Source: Nocardia kruczakiae NBRC 101016 (GTDB lineage Bacteria; Actinomycetota; Actinomycetes; Mycobacteriales; Mycobacteriaceae). From it: a stretch of 64,000 nt of DNA. Below the pieces are notes generated by a model that ran no database searches, was not told the DNA's origin, and saw only the letters and a list, made by a program, of their open reading frames with translations. This document shows positions 8,346-16,824 of this stretch, in pieces (position 1 is the first letter of the stretch; every line of letters starts with the position of its first letter). The position numbers were made by a program, and so were the translations under genes. The stretch is from contig NZ_BDBL01000030.1 of the NCBI RefSeq assembly GCF_001612965.1, forward strand, positions 1 through 64,000, in the 5' to 3' direction.

Positions 8346-8713
8346 TCCGTTTCCGTCGTATGCGACGACATGGAGCGAGCACCTCGATCACGCAAGCTCA
8401 ACGGTCTTGCGCCTGCGCACGGATGTTCGCATTCGGCTATCGTTCGCTCGGCCTGCGCCGGAGTTTCGAAACAGGTTGGCGCGCAACGCATCTGTGTGGT
8501 GCACAATCGAACGCGAGAGGCGGGCGGATGCGCGCCGTTCGCGTACCGGACCGATCCTACGGACCGTCCCGTTCCGTCGGTCGAGAACCGGACAGGATCC
8601 GGTATCGGTTGGGCCACGGAACGGATGCCGGACCGCATCACGGCGGCACCGCGTGCCCTCGGCAGGACATCGGCGCAGGTGAGGGCCGTGTCCGGGCCGG
8701 AGAGTAGGCTGCG
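8346..8713. other. 368-bp divergent intergenic region, sigma factor / PAS-ANTAR gene
   Basis: No plausible gene is visible. Frames across this stretch are rich in unusual codons and lack motifs. It must contain the promoters of both flanking genes. A perfect 10-bp palindrome (GTTTCGAAAC) lies at 8463-8472. I could not identify a confident SigF-type (GGTTT...GGGTA) or housekeeping promoter. Confidence 0.4.
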
Positions 8714-9388
8714 ATGATGGTCGCCAGCGGGCACGACGACGGCGTCGAACGGGTGGTGGGCGCCGGTGACCCGCAGGGCGTCGGCCGGTTCCGATTCTGG
8801 TTCGCCGAAGAGCGATGGGAGTGGTCGGACGAGGTCGCCAGGATGCACGGTTATGCACCGGGGCAGGTCGAACCGACCACCGAGCTGCTGCTCGGGCACA
8901 AACATCCCGACGACCGCGATCGGGTCGAGGCCACCATCGTGACCTCGGTCGAAGATCACGCACCGTTTTCCAGCCGGCACCGCATCGTCGACACCGGCGG
9001 CACGGTCCGCGATGTGCTGGTGGTGTCGGAGCCGATGCTCGACGCGTCCGGCGAGGTGATCGGCACGCAGGGCTACTACGTCGATCTCACCGACTCGGTG
9101 GACCGGCAGCGCCGCGAACTTTTCGAGGAGGAGCTGCCCGCCGTCATCGAACGCCGGGCGGCGATCGAACAGGCCAAGGGGATCCTGATGTTCGTCTACC
9201 GGATCTCGGCGGAACAGGCGTTCCGCGTGCTGGCGTGGCGCTCCCAGGAAACCAATGTCAAGTTGCAGGAATTGGCCGCGCAGTTCGTCGGCGATCTGGA
9301 CACCGTGCCCCCGGTGCCCGCATCGACGCGGACCCGTCTCGATCATCTTCTGCTGACGCTGCGCCATCCGGGCACGGACGAGGAATAG
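8714..9388 (+). CDS. PAS and ANTAR domain protein (putative RNA-binding antiterminator)
   Basis: This 224-residue protein has an N-terminal PAS fold (RFRFWFAEERWEWSDEVARM, then HPDDRDRVEATIVTSVEDH and YVDLTDSV, residues about 25-130). A C-terminal ANTAR helical region follows (RRAAIEQAKGILMFVYRISA, then EQAFRVLAWRSQETNVKLQE). ANTAR domains bind paired RNA hairpins and prevent transcription termination, and the PAS domain would sense a ligand or redox state. ATG 8714 is followed directly by a second ATG at 8717. Its divergence from the SigF-like gene suggests a shared stress-response context. Confidence 0.88.
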   Translation: MMVASGHDDGVERVVGAGDPQGVGRFRFWFAEERWEWSDEVARMHGYAPGQVEPTTELLLGHKHPDDRDRVEATIVTSVEDHAPFSSRHRIVDTGGTVRDVLVVSEPMLDASGEVIGTQGYYVDLTDSVDRQRRELFEEELPAVIERRAAIEQAKGILMFVYRISAEQAFRVLAWRSQETNVKLQELAAQFVGDLDTVPPVPASTRTRLDHLLLTLRHPGTDEE

Positions 9389-9560
9389 CGCGTGGCCGCG
9401 CCGGCCTGGGTGGCCGGTTCCGGGTGAGTCGTCGGGGTGTGGACGATGTCGTAGTAGGTGGACCGGTCGGCGGCGTCGGGGTGGACACGATAGGTGAAGG
9501 TCGTGGCGTCGAGTGTGACGATATCGACGACGCGGCGGAATTCTTCCTGTTTATAGCAGG
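9343..9560 (-). pseudogene. uncharacterised coding-like remnant
   Basis: The 162 bases between the PAS-ANTAR gene and the methyltransferase carry a minus-strand frame with strong G/C in third codon positions. It reads FRRVVDIVTLDATTFTYRV, then HPDAADRSTYYDIVHTPTTH, and stops at 9343 inside the antisense of the PAS-ANTAR gene. The alternating hydrophobic pattern resembles a beta-rich domain end. No start codon or ribosome site is evident, because the methyltransferase ends where this would begin. I read it as the C-terminal scrap of a lost gene. The family is not recognised. Confidence 0.35.
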
Positions 9561-10441
9561 ACGCATTCCAGCGCCAGGAACAGTGGCCGGGTGAAATGTT
9601 CGTCCCACCAAGGGTTTTCGCGGCGCTGCCGGTCGGTGGGCCGGGGCTCGCGCACGGCGGTGAGCGCGAATCCGGCGGTGGTGAGCATCCCGATCGTCGC
9701 TTCCAGCGAATACAACGCCTGAACGGAGGCGGCGGGCGAGCGTGTCCCCGCGACCTCGAAGCGCTGCCGCACCGTGCGCCCCGCGAAATAGTCGTCGACC
9801 GTGAAACCTGTTCCGGCGCCGCTGCGTTCGCCGCGGGCGACGTAGAAGCAGGGGTGCATCGTCACCATCACCAGCCGCCCGGCGGGGCGCACGACGCGGG
9901 CGAATTCGACGAATCGCAGCCCGGGATCGGACAGTCCGTGCGGCAGTCGGTTGGCCACCACCAGGTCGACGCTGTCGTCGGGCAACGGCAGCGCGGCCAC
10001 GTCGGCCTGCCGGAATCGCGCGCGGGCCGGATCGTGTGCCGGATGGCTCGCGGCGGCCGCGACGAATTCGGCGCAGGTGTCGACGCCGTCGACGAAACCC
10101 GCGCCGCGCGAGGACAATTCGCGGGTCAGATAGCCTTCACCGCATCCGGCGTCCAGGACGTGCAGGCCCGCGCAGTCGCCGATGAGCGCCAGCAGTGCCG
10201 GGTCGGTGAGGCCGCTGCGATACGGGTCGAGATCGTCGCGCACGATGCGAATCCAGAACTCGGCGTTGGCCGCGTACGCGTCCGAGATGGGCTCGTCTCC
10301 CAGCACATTCGCTCCCAGTTGCGATCGGGACGGCCGCCGCGGCGGGCGGCGGAATTCGGTATCGAAGTGTAGACCGTGGCGGCGGGACATCGCGCGCGGA
10401 ACACCGTCGCGAAACAATGGTCGTTTTGATAGCATTTCCAA
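9551..10441 (-). CDS. class I SAM-dependent methyltransferase
   Basis: The frame encodes up to 296 residues with a clear SAM-binding core: LHVLDAGCGEGYLTRELSSR (motif I), GVDTCAEFV (motif II), FRQADVAALPLPDDSVDLVV and LPHGLSDPGLRFVEFARVVR. This is the Methyltransf_11/25 pattern. The first 40 residues are arginine-rich and unlike the family, so translation may start at a GTG around 10306 (VLGDEPISDAYAANAEFW). A GxGE-type motif I and a C-terminal substrate-capping segment (FTVDDYFAGRTVRQRFEV) are intact. It is divergent from the carboxymuconolactone-decarboxylase-like gene. The acceptor substrate is unknown. Confidence 0.8.
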   Translation of the reverse strand: MEMLSKRPLFRDGVPRAMSRRHGLHFDTEFRRPPRRPSRSQLGANVLGDEPISDAYAANAEFWIRIVRDDLDPYRSGLTDPALLALIGDCAGLHVLDAGCGEGYLTRELSSRGAGFVDGVDTCAEFVAAAASHPAHDPARARFRQADVAALPLPDDSVDLVVANRLPHGLSDPGLRFVEFARVVRPAGRLVMVTMHPCFYVARGERSGAGTGFTVDDYFAGRTVRQRFEVAGTRSPAASVQALYSLEATIGMLTTAGFALTAVREPRPTDRQRRENPWWDEHFTRPLFLALECVLL

Positions 10442-10537
10442 ATCCGGTATTCACCGGAAATGCGGATTCGGGTGGCGAGATGCGGCCCGGAAATTCATGG
10501 CCGGGCCGGTTTGCGCATCGGCCGGAAGGAGTCGGTC

Positions 10538-11119
10538 GTGGCTCGAATAACGCCTGCGGCAAAGTCGGAGTGGTCGCCGGATCTGGTCGGCTTCATCGGG
10601 GAATTCCGCTCCTCCGTGCTCGGTGACACCCCGGGCGATACCCACCCCGCCGGGGCCAACCTGCTCGGCACGCTCGCGCGATATCCCGCACTGGCCAAGG
10701 CATTCCTGAGCTTCAACGGCCATCTGCTGTACGGATCCACACTCGGCGACCGGCAGCGCGAACTGCTGATACTGCGCGTCGCCGCCGTCCGGCAGTGTGA
10801 TTACGAATGGGCCCAGCACGCTATTCTCGCGGAAATAGCAGGAATGCCGCAGGCGGAAATAGAAAGGGTCGCGGCGGCGGTGCCGGACGACGAATGGGCC
10901 GCTGCCGACAGAGCGTTGCTGATCGCCACCGACGAATTGCTGTCCGACGGTGCGGTCGCCGCCCGCACCTGGGAGATTCTCGCCGCCGAATTCGAGCGGA
11001 ATCAACTCATGGATATCGTTTTCACCGTCGGCACCTACGATATGTTGGCCATGGCCCTGCGGTCCTTCGGCGTGGAACCCGACGACGACCTGAAGCCCTA
11101 TCTGCCGCGGCATCGGTAA
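10538..11119 (+). CDS. carboxymuconolactone decarboxylase family protein
   Basis: This 193-residue all-helical protein is of the CMD/AhpD superfamily. The signature region is LGDRQRELLILRVAAVRQCD followed by YEWAQHAILAEIAGM, with the Cys and His that mark the family's redox or proton-relay site. Only one Cys is seen there, so it is not a canonical CxxC AhpD. The GTG at 10538 is chosen because AAGGAG lies six bases upstream. Upstream in-frame starts would add an unrelated arginine-rich leader. It lies convergently against the end of the large catabolic operon and may act in the same pathway as a lactone- or peroxide-handling enzyme, which is an inference. Confidence 0.82.
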   Translation: MARITPAAKSEWSPDLVGFIGEFRSSVLGDTPGDTHPAGANLLGTLARYPALAKAFLSFNGHLLYGSTLGDRQRELLILRVAAVRQCDYEWAQHAILAEIAGMPQAEIERVAAAVPDDEWAAADRALLIATDELLSDGAVAARTWEILAAEFERNQLMDIVFTVGTYDMLAMALRSFGVEPDDDLKPYLPRHR

Positions 11120-11132
11120 CCGCTAACCCGCC

Positions 11133-11876
11133 TCAGGTGTTGCGGCCGCCGTTCACGCCGATCACCTGCCCGGTGATATAGCCGGCCTCCTCGCTCACCA
11201 GGAACGCACAGGCGGCGGCGATATCCTCCGGCAACCCGATCCGTCCGACGGGAGTAGCGTCGATCTGCTTGTCCACATCGAGGACGCCACGGTCTGCGGT
11301 CGCTCGCATCATGGGCGTATCGATGAACCCCGGCGGAATCGTGTTGACCGTGACGCCTTTTCGCGCGAACTCCAGCGCGAGCACCTTCGTCAACCCGAGC
11401 ACCCCGGACTTCGAGGACACATAGGCGGCCATCCCCGCCGCGCCGCTGTGAACACTCGACGAGGAAATGTTCACGATCCGCCCCCAGCCCTGCTCGACCA
11501 TATCGGGCAGCACGGCCTGGCAGCAGTCGAAGGTGCCGGTGAGGTTGACCGCCAGCACCCGCGCCCACTGCTGCGCGGTGATGTCGAGAAACGGCCCGGA
11601 CGTGGTGATTCCGGCGCTGTTGACCAGAATCGACGGCCGGCCCAGCTCGTCGCGGACTCGCCGCACACCGGTATCGATGGCGCCGCGGTCGGACACGTCC
11701 ACCGCCACCCCGATCGCCTTGCCGCCGGATTCGCCGATCTCCCGCGCCGCGCGATCGGCCGCCGCGCCGTCCAGGTCGAACACCGCCACCGGCGAGCCGT
11801 CGGCGGCCAGCCGCCGTGCGATCGCGCCGCCGATCCCGGACGCGCCGCCCGTCACGATCGCGGTTCGGCCGCTCAT
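11133..11876 (-). CDS. SDR oxidoreductase, last gene of the block A operon
   Basis: A 247-residue classical short-chain dehydrogenase with a TGGASGIG cofactor motif, an NSAG motif, catalytic Ser in NISSSSVHSGA and YVSSK as the Tyr-x3-Lys pair. It ends in GYITGQVIGVNGGRNT. SDRs of this type oxidise a hydroxyl group with NAD(P). Its ATG (11876) overlaps the stop of the TauD gene upstream. The protein is strikingly close to the SDR at 55121-55825, including the shared segment RPEDIAAACAFLVSEEAGYI or its one-residue variant, and both copies sit directly behind a TauD dioxygenase. The likely job is oxidation of the alcohol released after TauD-type hydroxylation. Confidence 0.9.
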   Translation of the reverse strand: MSGRTAIVTGGASGIGGAIARRLAADGSPVAVFDLDGAAADRAAREIGESGGKAIGVAVDVSDRGAIDTGVRRVRDELGRPSILVNSAGITTSGPFLDITAQQWARVLAVNLTGTFDCCQAVLPDMVEQGWGRIVNISSSSVHSGAAGMAAYVSSKSGVLGLTKVLALEFARKGVTVNTIPPGFIDTPMMRATADRGVLDVDKQIDATPVGRIGLPEDIAAACAFLVSEEAGYITGQVIGVNGGRNT

Positions 11877-12691
11877 TTGATCGACTCCTGCCCGACCAGG
11901 GTGGACCGGTGCATGCGCCGCGGCTGCGACCGATCGAACGGACAGGCCCGATGCACCAGGCCGGTGTTGTCCCAGATCACCATGTCGCCCACCGCCCACC
12001 GATGGGACAGCACCCGGTCCGGGGCGGTCGCCCGCGCCAGCAGATCGTCCAGCAGCGCCCGGCCCTCGTCCGGGGCCATGCCCACCACATGATCGGCCGA
12101 CGCTCCGAAAACCAGTGAGCGACGGCCGGATTCGTGCGTCCACACCAGCGGATGTTCCCGTCCGCCGCGGCGCGCCCACTCGTCGAGCTGTTCCGGCGTC
12201 GGATCGGCATATGTCAGCCGTTGAATGGCCTCGAAGCTGTGCCACACCCGCAGGCCCTCGAACCGCCGCTTCTCCTCCTCGGACAGTTCGTCGTAGGCGA
12301 CGTAGGTGCTGGCGAACGCGGTTTCACCACCCGTCTCGGTCACCACGTGGGCGCTCATGATGGACGCCTTGGCCGGCACCTCGTCCATGAAACCGTCCAG
12401 ATGCCAGTAGTCGTTGCTGGCGAAATACTCCACGTTGGGGTTGTCCGGGTCGAAACTGATCTCCATCACGTCCGGATTGGGGTACAGCGGAAACTGCACC
12501 AGCTCACCGAGTTTGCGGCAGAACGCGGCCTGCGTCTCGTCGTCGGCGTGCAACCGGGGGAACAGCAGCACACCGTGTTCTTCGAGCGCGGCCAGGCATT
12601 CCCCCGGCAGGTCGTCGTCGCTACGGAGACGGTCGAGGTCGACGTCGTCGACCCGCACACCGACCGTTTCGCTGAGTTTCGTGGTTTTCAC
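11873..12691 (-). CDS. TauD/TfdA family Fe(II)/2-oxoglutarate dioxygenase
   Basis: The 272-residue protein hydroxylates C-H bonds with Fe(II), O2 and 2-oxoglutarate. The iron triad is visible: WHLDG gives His97 and Asp99, and DNTGLVHRA gives the distal His at about 247. An Arg near 259 (QPRRMHRSTL) probably binds 2-oxoglutarate. The GTG start at 12691 is set by the GGAGGGGG ribosome site just upstream and overlaps the aldehyde dehydrogenase stop (GTGA). The longer frame to 12763 is rejected. It shares many segments with the TauD at 55822 (AFCRKLG/AFCRRLG, FASTY, ADHVVGM/ADHIVGM). The substrate is unknown, and taurine or 2,4-D are not implied. Confidence 0.9.
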   Translation of the reverse strand: MKTTKLSETVGVRVDDVDLDRLRSDDDLPGECLAALEEHGVLLFPRLHADDETQAAFCRKLGELVQFPLYPNPDVMEISFDPDNPNVEYFASNDYWHLDGFMDEVPAKASIMSAHVVTETGGETAFASTYVAYDELSEEEKRRFEGLRVWHSFEAIQRLTYADPTPEQLDEWARRGGREHPLVWTHESGRRSLVFGASADHVVGMAPDEGRALLDDLLARATAPDRVLSHRWAVGDMVIWDNTGLVHRACPFDRSQPRRMHRSTLVGQESIK

Positions 12692-14121
12692 GCCCCCTCC
12701 TCCGGTGCGTAGCCGAGAATCGCCTTCGTCTCGAGGTACTCCTCGAATCCGTATGCGCCCCATTCGCGTCCGTTGCCGCTCTTGCGGTAGCCGCCGAACG
12801 GGCAGCCGAAGTCGAAGCCGTCGTTGATCGCCACCGAACCCGCGCGAATGCGGCGGGCGACCGCGCGGGCCTGCTCGAGGTCGGCGCCCGCGACGAAGCC
12901 GGCCAGGCCGTAGTCGGTGTCGTTGGCGATCTCGATCGCGTGATCGAGCGAGTCGTAGCCGAGGATGGTGAGGACGGGCCCGAAGATCTCCTCGCGGGCG
13001 ATCGTCATATCGTTGCCGACATCGGCGAAAACCGTCGGCTTCACATAGAACCCGACGTCCAGCCCTTCCGGGCGACCGGTGCCGCCGGCGACCAGGGTGG
13101 CGCCCTCGTCGATGCCTTTGCGGATCAGCGCCTGGATCTTGTCGAACTGGGCGCCCGACACCACCGGGCCCATCGCGACCTCACCGTTCGGATCGCCGAC
13201 GGTCACGGTGCCGGCGGCCGCGCGAGCGGCGTCTTTCGCCTCGTCCATGCGGGCCGCCGGCACCAGCATGCGTGATCCCGCGCTGCAGGTCTGGCCGGAA
13301 TTGTTCATCATCGTCACCACGCCCTTGGCGACGTTGGCGGCGAAATCGGCGTCGTCGAGCACGATGTTCGGGCTCTTACCGCCGAGCTCCTGGGTGACCC
13401 GCTTGACCGTGGGCGCGGCATTGCGGGCGATATCGATACCGGCCCGGGTGGAACCGGTGAACGAGATCATGTCGATATCGGGATGTCCCGACAGCGGCAC
13501 CCCCACGCCCGGCCCGTCGCCCTGAACCAGGTTGAACACTCCGGCGGGTACGCCGGCCGCGTCGAGGATCTCGGCGAAGATCTGCCCGTTGAACGGCGAC
13601 TGCTCCGACGGCTTCAAGATGACGGTGCACCCGGTGGCCAGAGCCGGAAATACCTTGACCGCGATCTGATTCAGTGGCCAGTTCCACGGTGTGATCAGCC
13701 CGCACACGCCGATCGGTTCCTTGACCACCAGCGAGGCGCCGTGGCGCTGCTCGAAGCGGTAGTCGGCGAGTGCGGCGATCGCGGTGTCGAGATGCCCGGC
13801 GCCCAGATCGACCTGGAAACCGCCCGCGAGCGCGGCCGGTGCGCCCATCTCCTCGGTGAGCGCGGCCGCCAGATCGTCACGGCGGCGCTGATATTCGGCC
13901 GCGACGGCCCGCAACACCGCCAGCCGATCGGCGACCGTGGTCGCCGACCAGGTCCCGAACGCGGTCCGCGCCGCGGCCACGGCCCGGTCCACATCCTCGG
14001 CCGATCCGGCGGCGACCCGGCCGCAGACCTGCTCGGTCGCCGGGTTGATCACCTCGATGATCTGCGCGGACGCGGGTTCGACCCACCGCCCGCCGATGTA
14101 GAACGTCGGATATTCACGCAT
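12688..14121 (-). CDS. aldehyde dehydrogenase (NAD(P)+)
   Basis: This 477-residue protein has the full ALDH superfamily fold. ITPWNWPLNQIAVKVFPALA and FTGSTRAGIDIARNA form the NAD site, QELGGKSPNIVLDD carries the general-base Glu, and NNSGQTCSAGS carries the catalytic Cys. A C-terminal FGGYRKSGNGREWGAYGFEE is also present. It oxidises an aldehyde to the acid, which could then be activated to a CoA ester by the ligase or transferases in this region. The gene is 56 bases downstream of the ThDP enzyme and overlaps the TauD start. A plausible sequence of steps is ThDP enzyme releasing an aldehyde and this protein oxidising it. Confidence 0.93.
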   Translation of the reverse strand: MREYPTFYIGGRWVEPASAQIIEVINPATEQVCGRVAAGSAEDVDRAVAAARTAFGTWSATTVADRLAVLRAVAAEYQRRRDDLAAALTEEMGAPAALAGGFQVDLGAGHLDTAIAALADYRFEQRHGASLVVKEPIGVCGLITPWNWPLNQIAVKVFPALATGCTVILKPSEQSPFNGQIFAEILDAAGVPAGVFNLVQGDGPGVGVPLSGHPDIDMISFTGSTRAGIDIARNAAPTVKRVTQELGGKSPNIVLDDADFAANVAKGVVTMMNNSGQTCSAGSRMLVPAARMDEAKDAARAAAGTVTVGDPNGEVAMGPVVSGAQFDKIQALIRKGIDEGATLVAGGTGRPEGLDVGFYVKPTVFADVGNDMTIAREEIFGPVLTILGYDSLDHAIEIANDTDYGLAGFVAGADLEQARAVARRIRAGSVAINDGFDFGCPFGGYRKSGNGREWGAYGFEEYLETKAILGYAPEEGA

Positions 14122-14177
14122 GAGCCGCTGTCCTTCTCTCTGGATGCGCTGTGGGGCAGATGTTTTCGTGCAGAGGG

Positions 14178-15878
14178 CTACTGCATTCCTTCCGCGTACC
14201 AGGTACGGAATTCGTCGTAGCTGGGCATCTCCTCCGAATTGGCCTTCGGATCGACGGCGACGTGCACGACCCCCGGTTTACCGCTGGCATAGGCCCGTTT
14301 GATCGCCGGTGCGATGTCCTCGTCGCGTTCGACGTATTCGCCGTGGCACCCGAAACCCTCGGCCACCTTGTCCAACCGGACACCGGTACTCCAGTGCACA
14401 CCCGTTTCGAGCGAGCCCTGCCCGAAGGTGCGTTTGTACACGCCGACCTCGAGGCCCCACGCGTAGTCGACGCCGACCACACAGACCAGCGGCAAATTCA
14501 GGCGCGCGGCGGTTTCGAGTTCGGCGATCTGGAACTGGAACGAGGAATCGCCGGTGATCAGCATGACCGGCCGGGTGCCGCCGTCGGCCACCGAGGCGCC
14601 GATGGCGTAGGGCAGCCCGGTGCCCAGATGTCCGAAGTTCTGGTTCCACATCACGTCGTGCGGTTTCGCCTGGGAGTACGTCCAGCCGAAAATCGTGGTG
14701 GCGCCGCCGTCCCTGGCCATGATGCCGTCGGTGGGAAAGGCTTTCGTCGCCTCCACGATCAGGCGCGCCGGATGGACCGGGCTCATCCCGCTGGGCGCCG
14801 ATTCGGCCAGTTCGGCCAGCCGGGCGGCGTCACGCTCGATCCAGCCCGCCAGCTCCGGTGACGGCGTGCGCGGAGTGTCGCGCAGCGCCTCGACCAGCTG
14901 GGGGACCACCGCCCGCAGATCGCCGACCAGCGGCACGTCGATGGGGCGGTTCACCCCGATGGCGGCCGGATCCTGTTCCACCAGAATCCAATTCCGCTCC
15001 GCCTCGCCCGCGAGCCAGTGCCGGCCGCGGCCGTAGTGCACGGGTTCGCCGAGTTCGGTGCCGATGGCCAGGCACAGGTCCGACCGCACGACCGCCTCCA
15101 CCGCCGACGGCGAGAAACCGTAGGGGAAGGTGCGATCCTCGAGGCCGGGAATGTAGGAGGTGCCACCGGAGGTCTGGATCACCGGGGCGGCCATCAGATC
15201 GGCCAGTTGCCGTACCGATTCCGCCGCCCGCGCGGTGTGCACCCCGTGCCCGATCAGCAGAATCGGCTGCCGCGCGGCCCGGATGTGCTCGGCCGCCTCG
15301 GCGATGCGATCCGCGCCCGCGGTCTGGCCGACGAGGCGATACCGCCGCGGTGGCAGTGCCGGCGGCAGATCGAGCTCCTCCTCGATGACGTGTGAGGGAT
15401 ATTCGATGTACACCGGTCCCGGCGTGCCCGACAGCGCCTTGCGCAGGCCCTCACGGATGATTTCGTCGGTCTGATCCGCGTATTCGATACTGGCGCTGTA
15501 CTTCACGGAATTCTCGACCAGACCGGCCTGCTGCACGAACTGGATCCGGCCGCGCCGCACCCGCTGCTCGGTGATCCGGGCCCGCTGGCCGCCCAGGAAG
15601 ATGATCGGCGAATTCTCCACCTTCGCGCACATGATGGCGCCGGACAGATTCGCGATACCGGGGCCCAGAGTGCCGATGCACACCGCGGCCTTCCCGGTCA
15701 TCCGCGATACGCCCTCGGCCATCATGCCGGCCGACTCCTCGTGATGCGGCGCCACCACCTTCCAGCCACGCTCCTCGGCGCGGTGGAACAGGTGGACGAA
15801 ATTGGGGTCCGGAATGCCGAAGATGGTGTCGATGCCCTCGGCCTCGAAGAGTTCGAGAATGCGTTCGTAAACCTTCAC
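14178..15878 (-). CDS. thiamine-diphosphate-dependent enzyme (acetolactate synthase / 2-oxoacid decarboxylase superfamily)
   Basis: A 566-residue three-domain ThDP enzyme. The N-terminal PYR domain has APHHEESAGMMAEGVSRMTG with the activating Glu at about 47. The middle domain follows, and the C-terminal PP domain has MLITGDSSFQFQIAELETAA and LVCVVGVDYAWG. The usual GDG of the metal site reads GDS here, so metal binding or specificity may be altered. The family includes benzoylformate decarboxylase, 2-hydroxyacyl-CoA lyase and acetolactate synthase, and I cannot choose between them. The GTG start at 15878 overlaps the SDR stop (GTGA). The adjacent aldehyde dehydrogenase favours a reaction that yields an aldehyde. 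Confidence 0.85.
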   Translation of the reverse strand: MKVYERILELFEAEGIDTIFGIPDPNFVHLFHRAEERGWKVVAPHHEESAGMMAEGVSRMTGKAAVCIGTLGPGIANLSGAIMCAKVENSPIIFLGGQRARITEQRVRRGRIQFVQQAGLVENSVKYSASIEYADQTDEIIREGLRKALSGTPGPVYIEYPSHVIEEELDLPPALPPRRYRLVGQTAGADRIAEAAEHIRAARQPILLIGHGVHTARAAESVRQLADLMAAPVIQTSGGTSYIPGLEDRTFPYGFSPSAVEAVVRSDLCLAIGTELGEPVHYGRGRHWLAGEAERNWILVEQDPAAIGVNRPIDVPLVGDLRAVVPQLVEALRDTPRTPSPELAGWIERDAARLAELAESAPSGMSPVHPARLIVEATKAFPTDGIMARDGGATTIFGWTYSQAKPHDVMWNQNFGHLGTGLPYAIGASVADGGTRPVMLITGDSSFQFQIAELETAARLNLPLVCVVGVDYAWGLEVGVYKRTFGQGSLETGVHWSTGVRLDKVAEGFGCHGEYVERDEDIAPAIKRAYASGKPGVVHVAVDPKANSEEMPSYDEFRTWYAEGMQ

Positions 15879-16792
15879 TGCTGTTTCCCTTCGGTCGCCA
15901 TCGCGAAGCTGCGGCCGATGTGCTCGGCGTGCGCGCTCAGCGGCGGCAGGATCCACGAGTTGTCGGTGTTGCGGATGTCGTCGATGCGCGCGGCGACCTC
16001 GTCGACGGTCCAGGACGGCTGATACACCCCCGGCGTCTCGGCGATATAGGCGCGTGCCACCCGGCCCGCGATCGCGACCAGCAATTCACCGCTGAGACAA
16101 CAGGATTCGTGCGCCAGGTACGCGACCGCCGGGGCCACCAGTTCCGGGCGCATATCCGGATAGGCGGAGGTGTCGATGCCGTCGGCCATCCGGGTCAGCG
16201 CCGAGGGCACGATGATGTTGCAGCGCACCCCTGCCTCGGCGCCCTCGAGGGCAACCACATTCGACAGCCCGATCATGCCCGCCTTCGACACCGCGTAATT
16301 GGCGACCGACCGATTGCCGTAGATGCCGCCGATCGAGGAGGTCAGCACCACCCGGCCGTAGCCGGCGGCGCTCATGACCGGGAAGGCCGCGCGCACGGTG
16401 TGGAAGGCACCGCGTAGATGCACATCCAGTACGGCCTCGAAATCCTCGTAACTCAGTTCGGTCAGCGATCCGTAGCGCACGGTGCCGGCGTTGTGGATCA
16501 GGATGTCGAGGCGTCCGAACCGGTCGAGCGCCGTGTCCACGATCGCCCGCCCGCCCTCCGGGCTGGCGACCGACGCGGTGCACGCCACCGCCGTGCCGCC
16601 CGCGGCGGCGATCTCGGCGACCACCTCGGCGGCGACGCCGGCGTCGGGGTCCTCACCGCGCATACTGCCGCCGGGATCGTCGACCACCACGCGCGCACCG
16701 CGCTCGGCCAGCAGCAGGGCATAGGCCCGGCCCAGGCCGCGCCCGGCGCCGGTGACCACCGCGACGCGGTCGTCGAATCTCAGTTCGGACAA
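15875..16792 (-). CDS. SDR oxidoreductase of MFE-2 / 3-hydroxyacyl-CoA dehydrogenase type
   Basis: This 305-residue short-chain dehydrogenase has VVTGAGRGLGRAYALLLAER, where the GRGLGRAYAL form with a following DDPGG is typical of the (3R)-hydroxyacyl-CoA dehydrogenase part of peroxisomal MFE-2. HNAG, catalytic Ser in LTSSIGGIYGN and YAVSK complete the active site. It has a C-terminal extension (CLSGELLVAIAGRVARAYI, then WTVDEVAARIDDIRN) also seen in MFE-2-like proteins. Its role would be oxidation of a beta-hydroxyacyl-CoA or a related alcohol. The gene is followed by the overlapping ThDP enzyme and preceded by the flavin monooxygenase with a 32-base gap. Confidence 0.87.
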   Translation of the reverse strand: MSELRFDDRVAVVTGAGRGLGRAYALLLAERGARVVVDDPGGSMRGEDPDAGVAAEVVAEIAAAGGTAVACTASVASPEGGRAIVDTALDRFGRLDILIHNAGTVRYGSLTELSYEDFEAVLDVHLRGAFHTVRAAFPVMSAAGYGRVVLTSSIGGIYGNRSVANYAVSKAGMIGLSNVVALEGAEAGVRCNIIVPSALTRMADGIDTSAYPDMRPELVAPAVAYLAHESCCLSGELLVAIAGRVARAYIAETPGVYQPSWTVDEVAARIDDIRNTDNSWILPPLSAHAEHIGRSFAMATEGKQQ

Positions 16793-16824
16793 CAGGATAT
16801 CCTCTCGCGCATCGTGTTCCGGGT

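Noticed and set aside
8463..8472. GTTTCGAAAC palindrome in the sigma / PAS-ANTAR gap
   Set aside because: A single 10-bp palindrome of common type, with no second copy near the promoters and no matching regulator.
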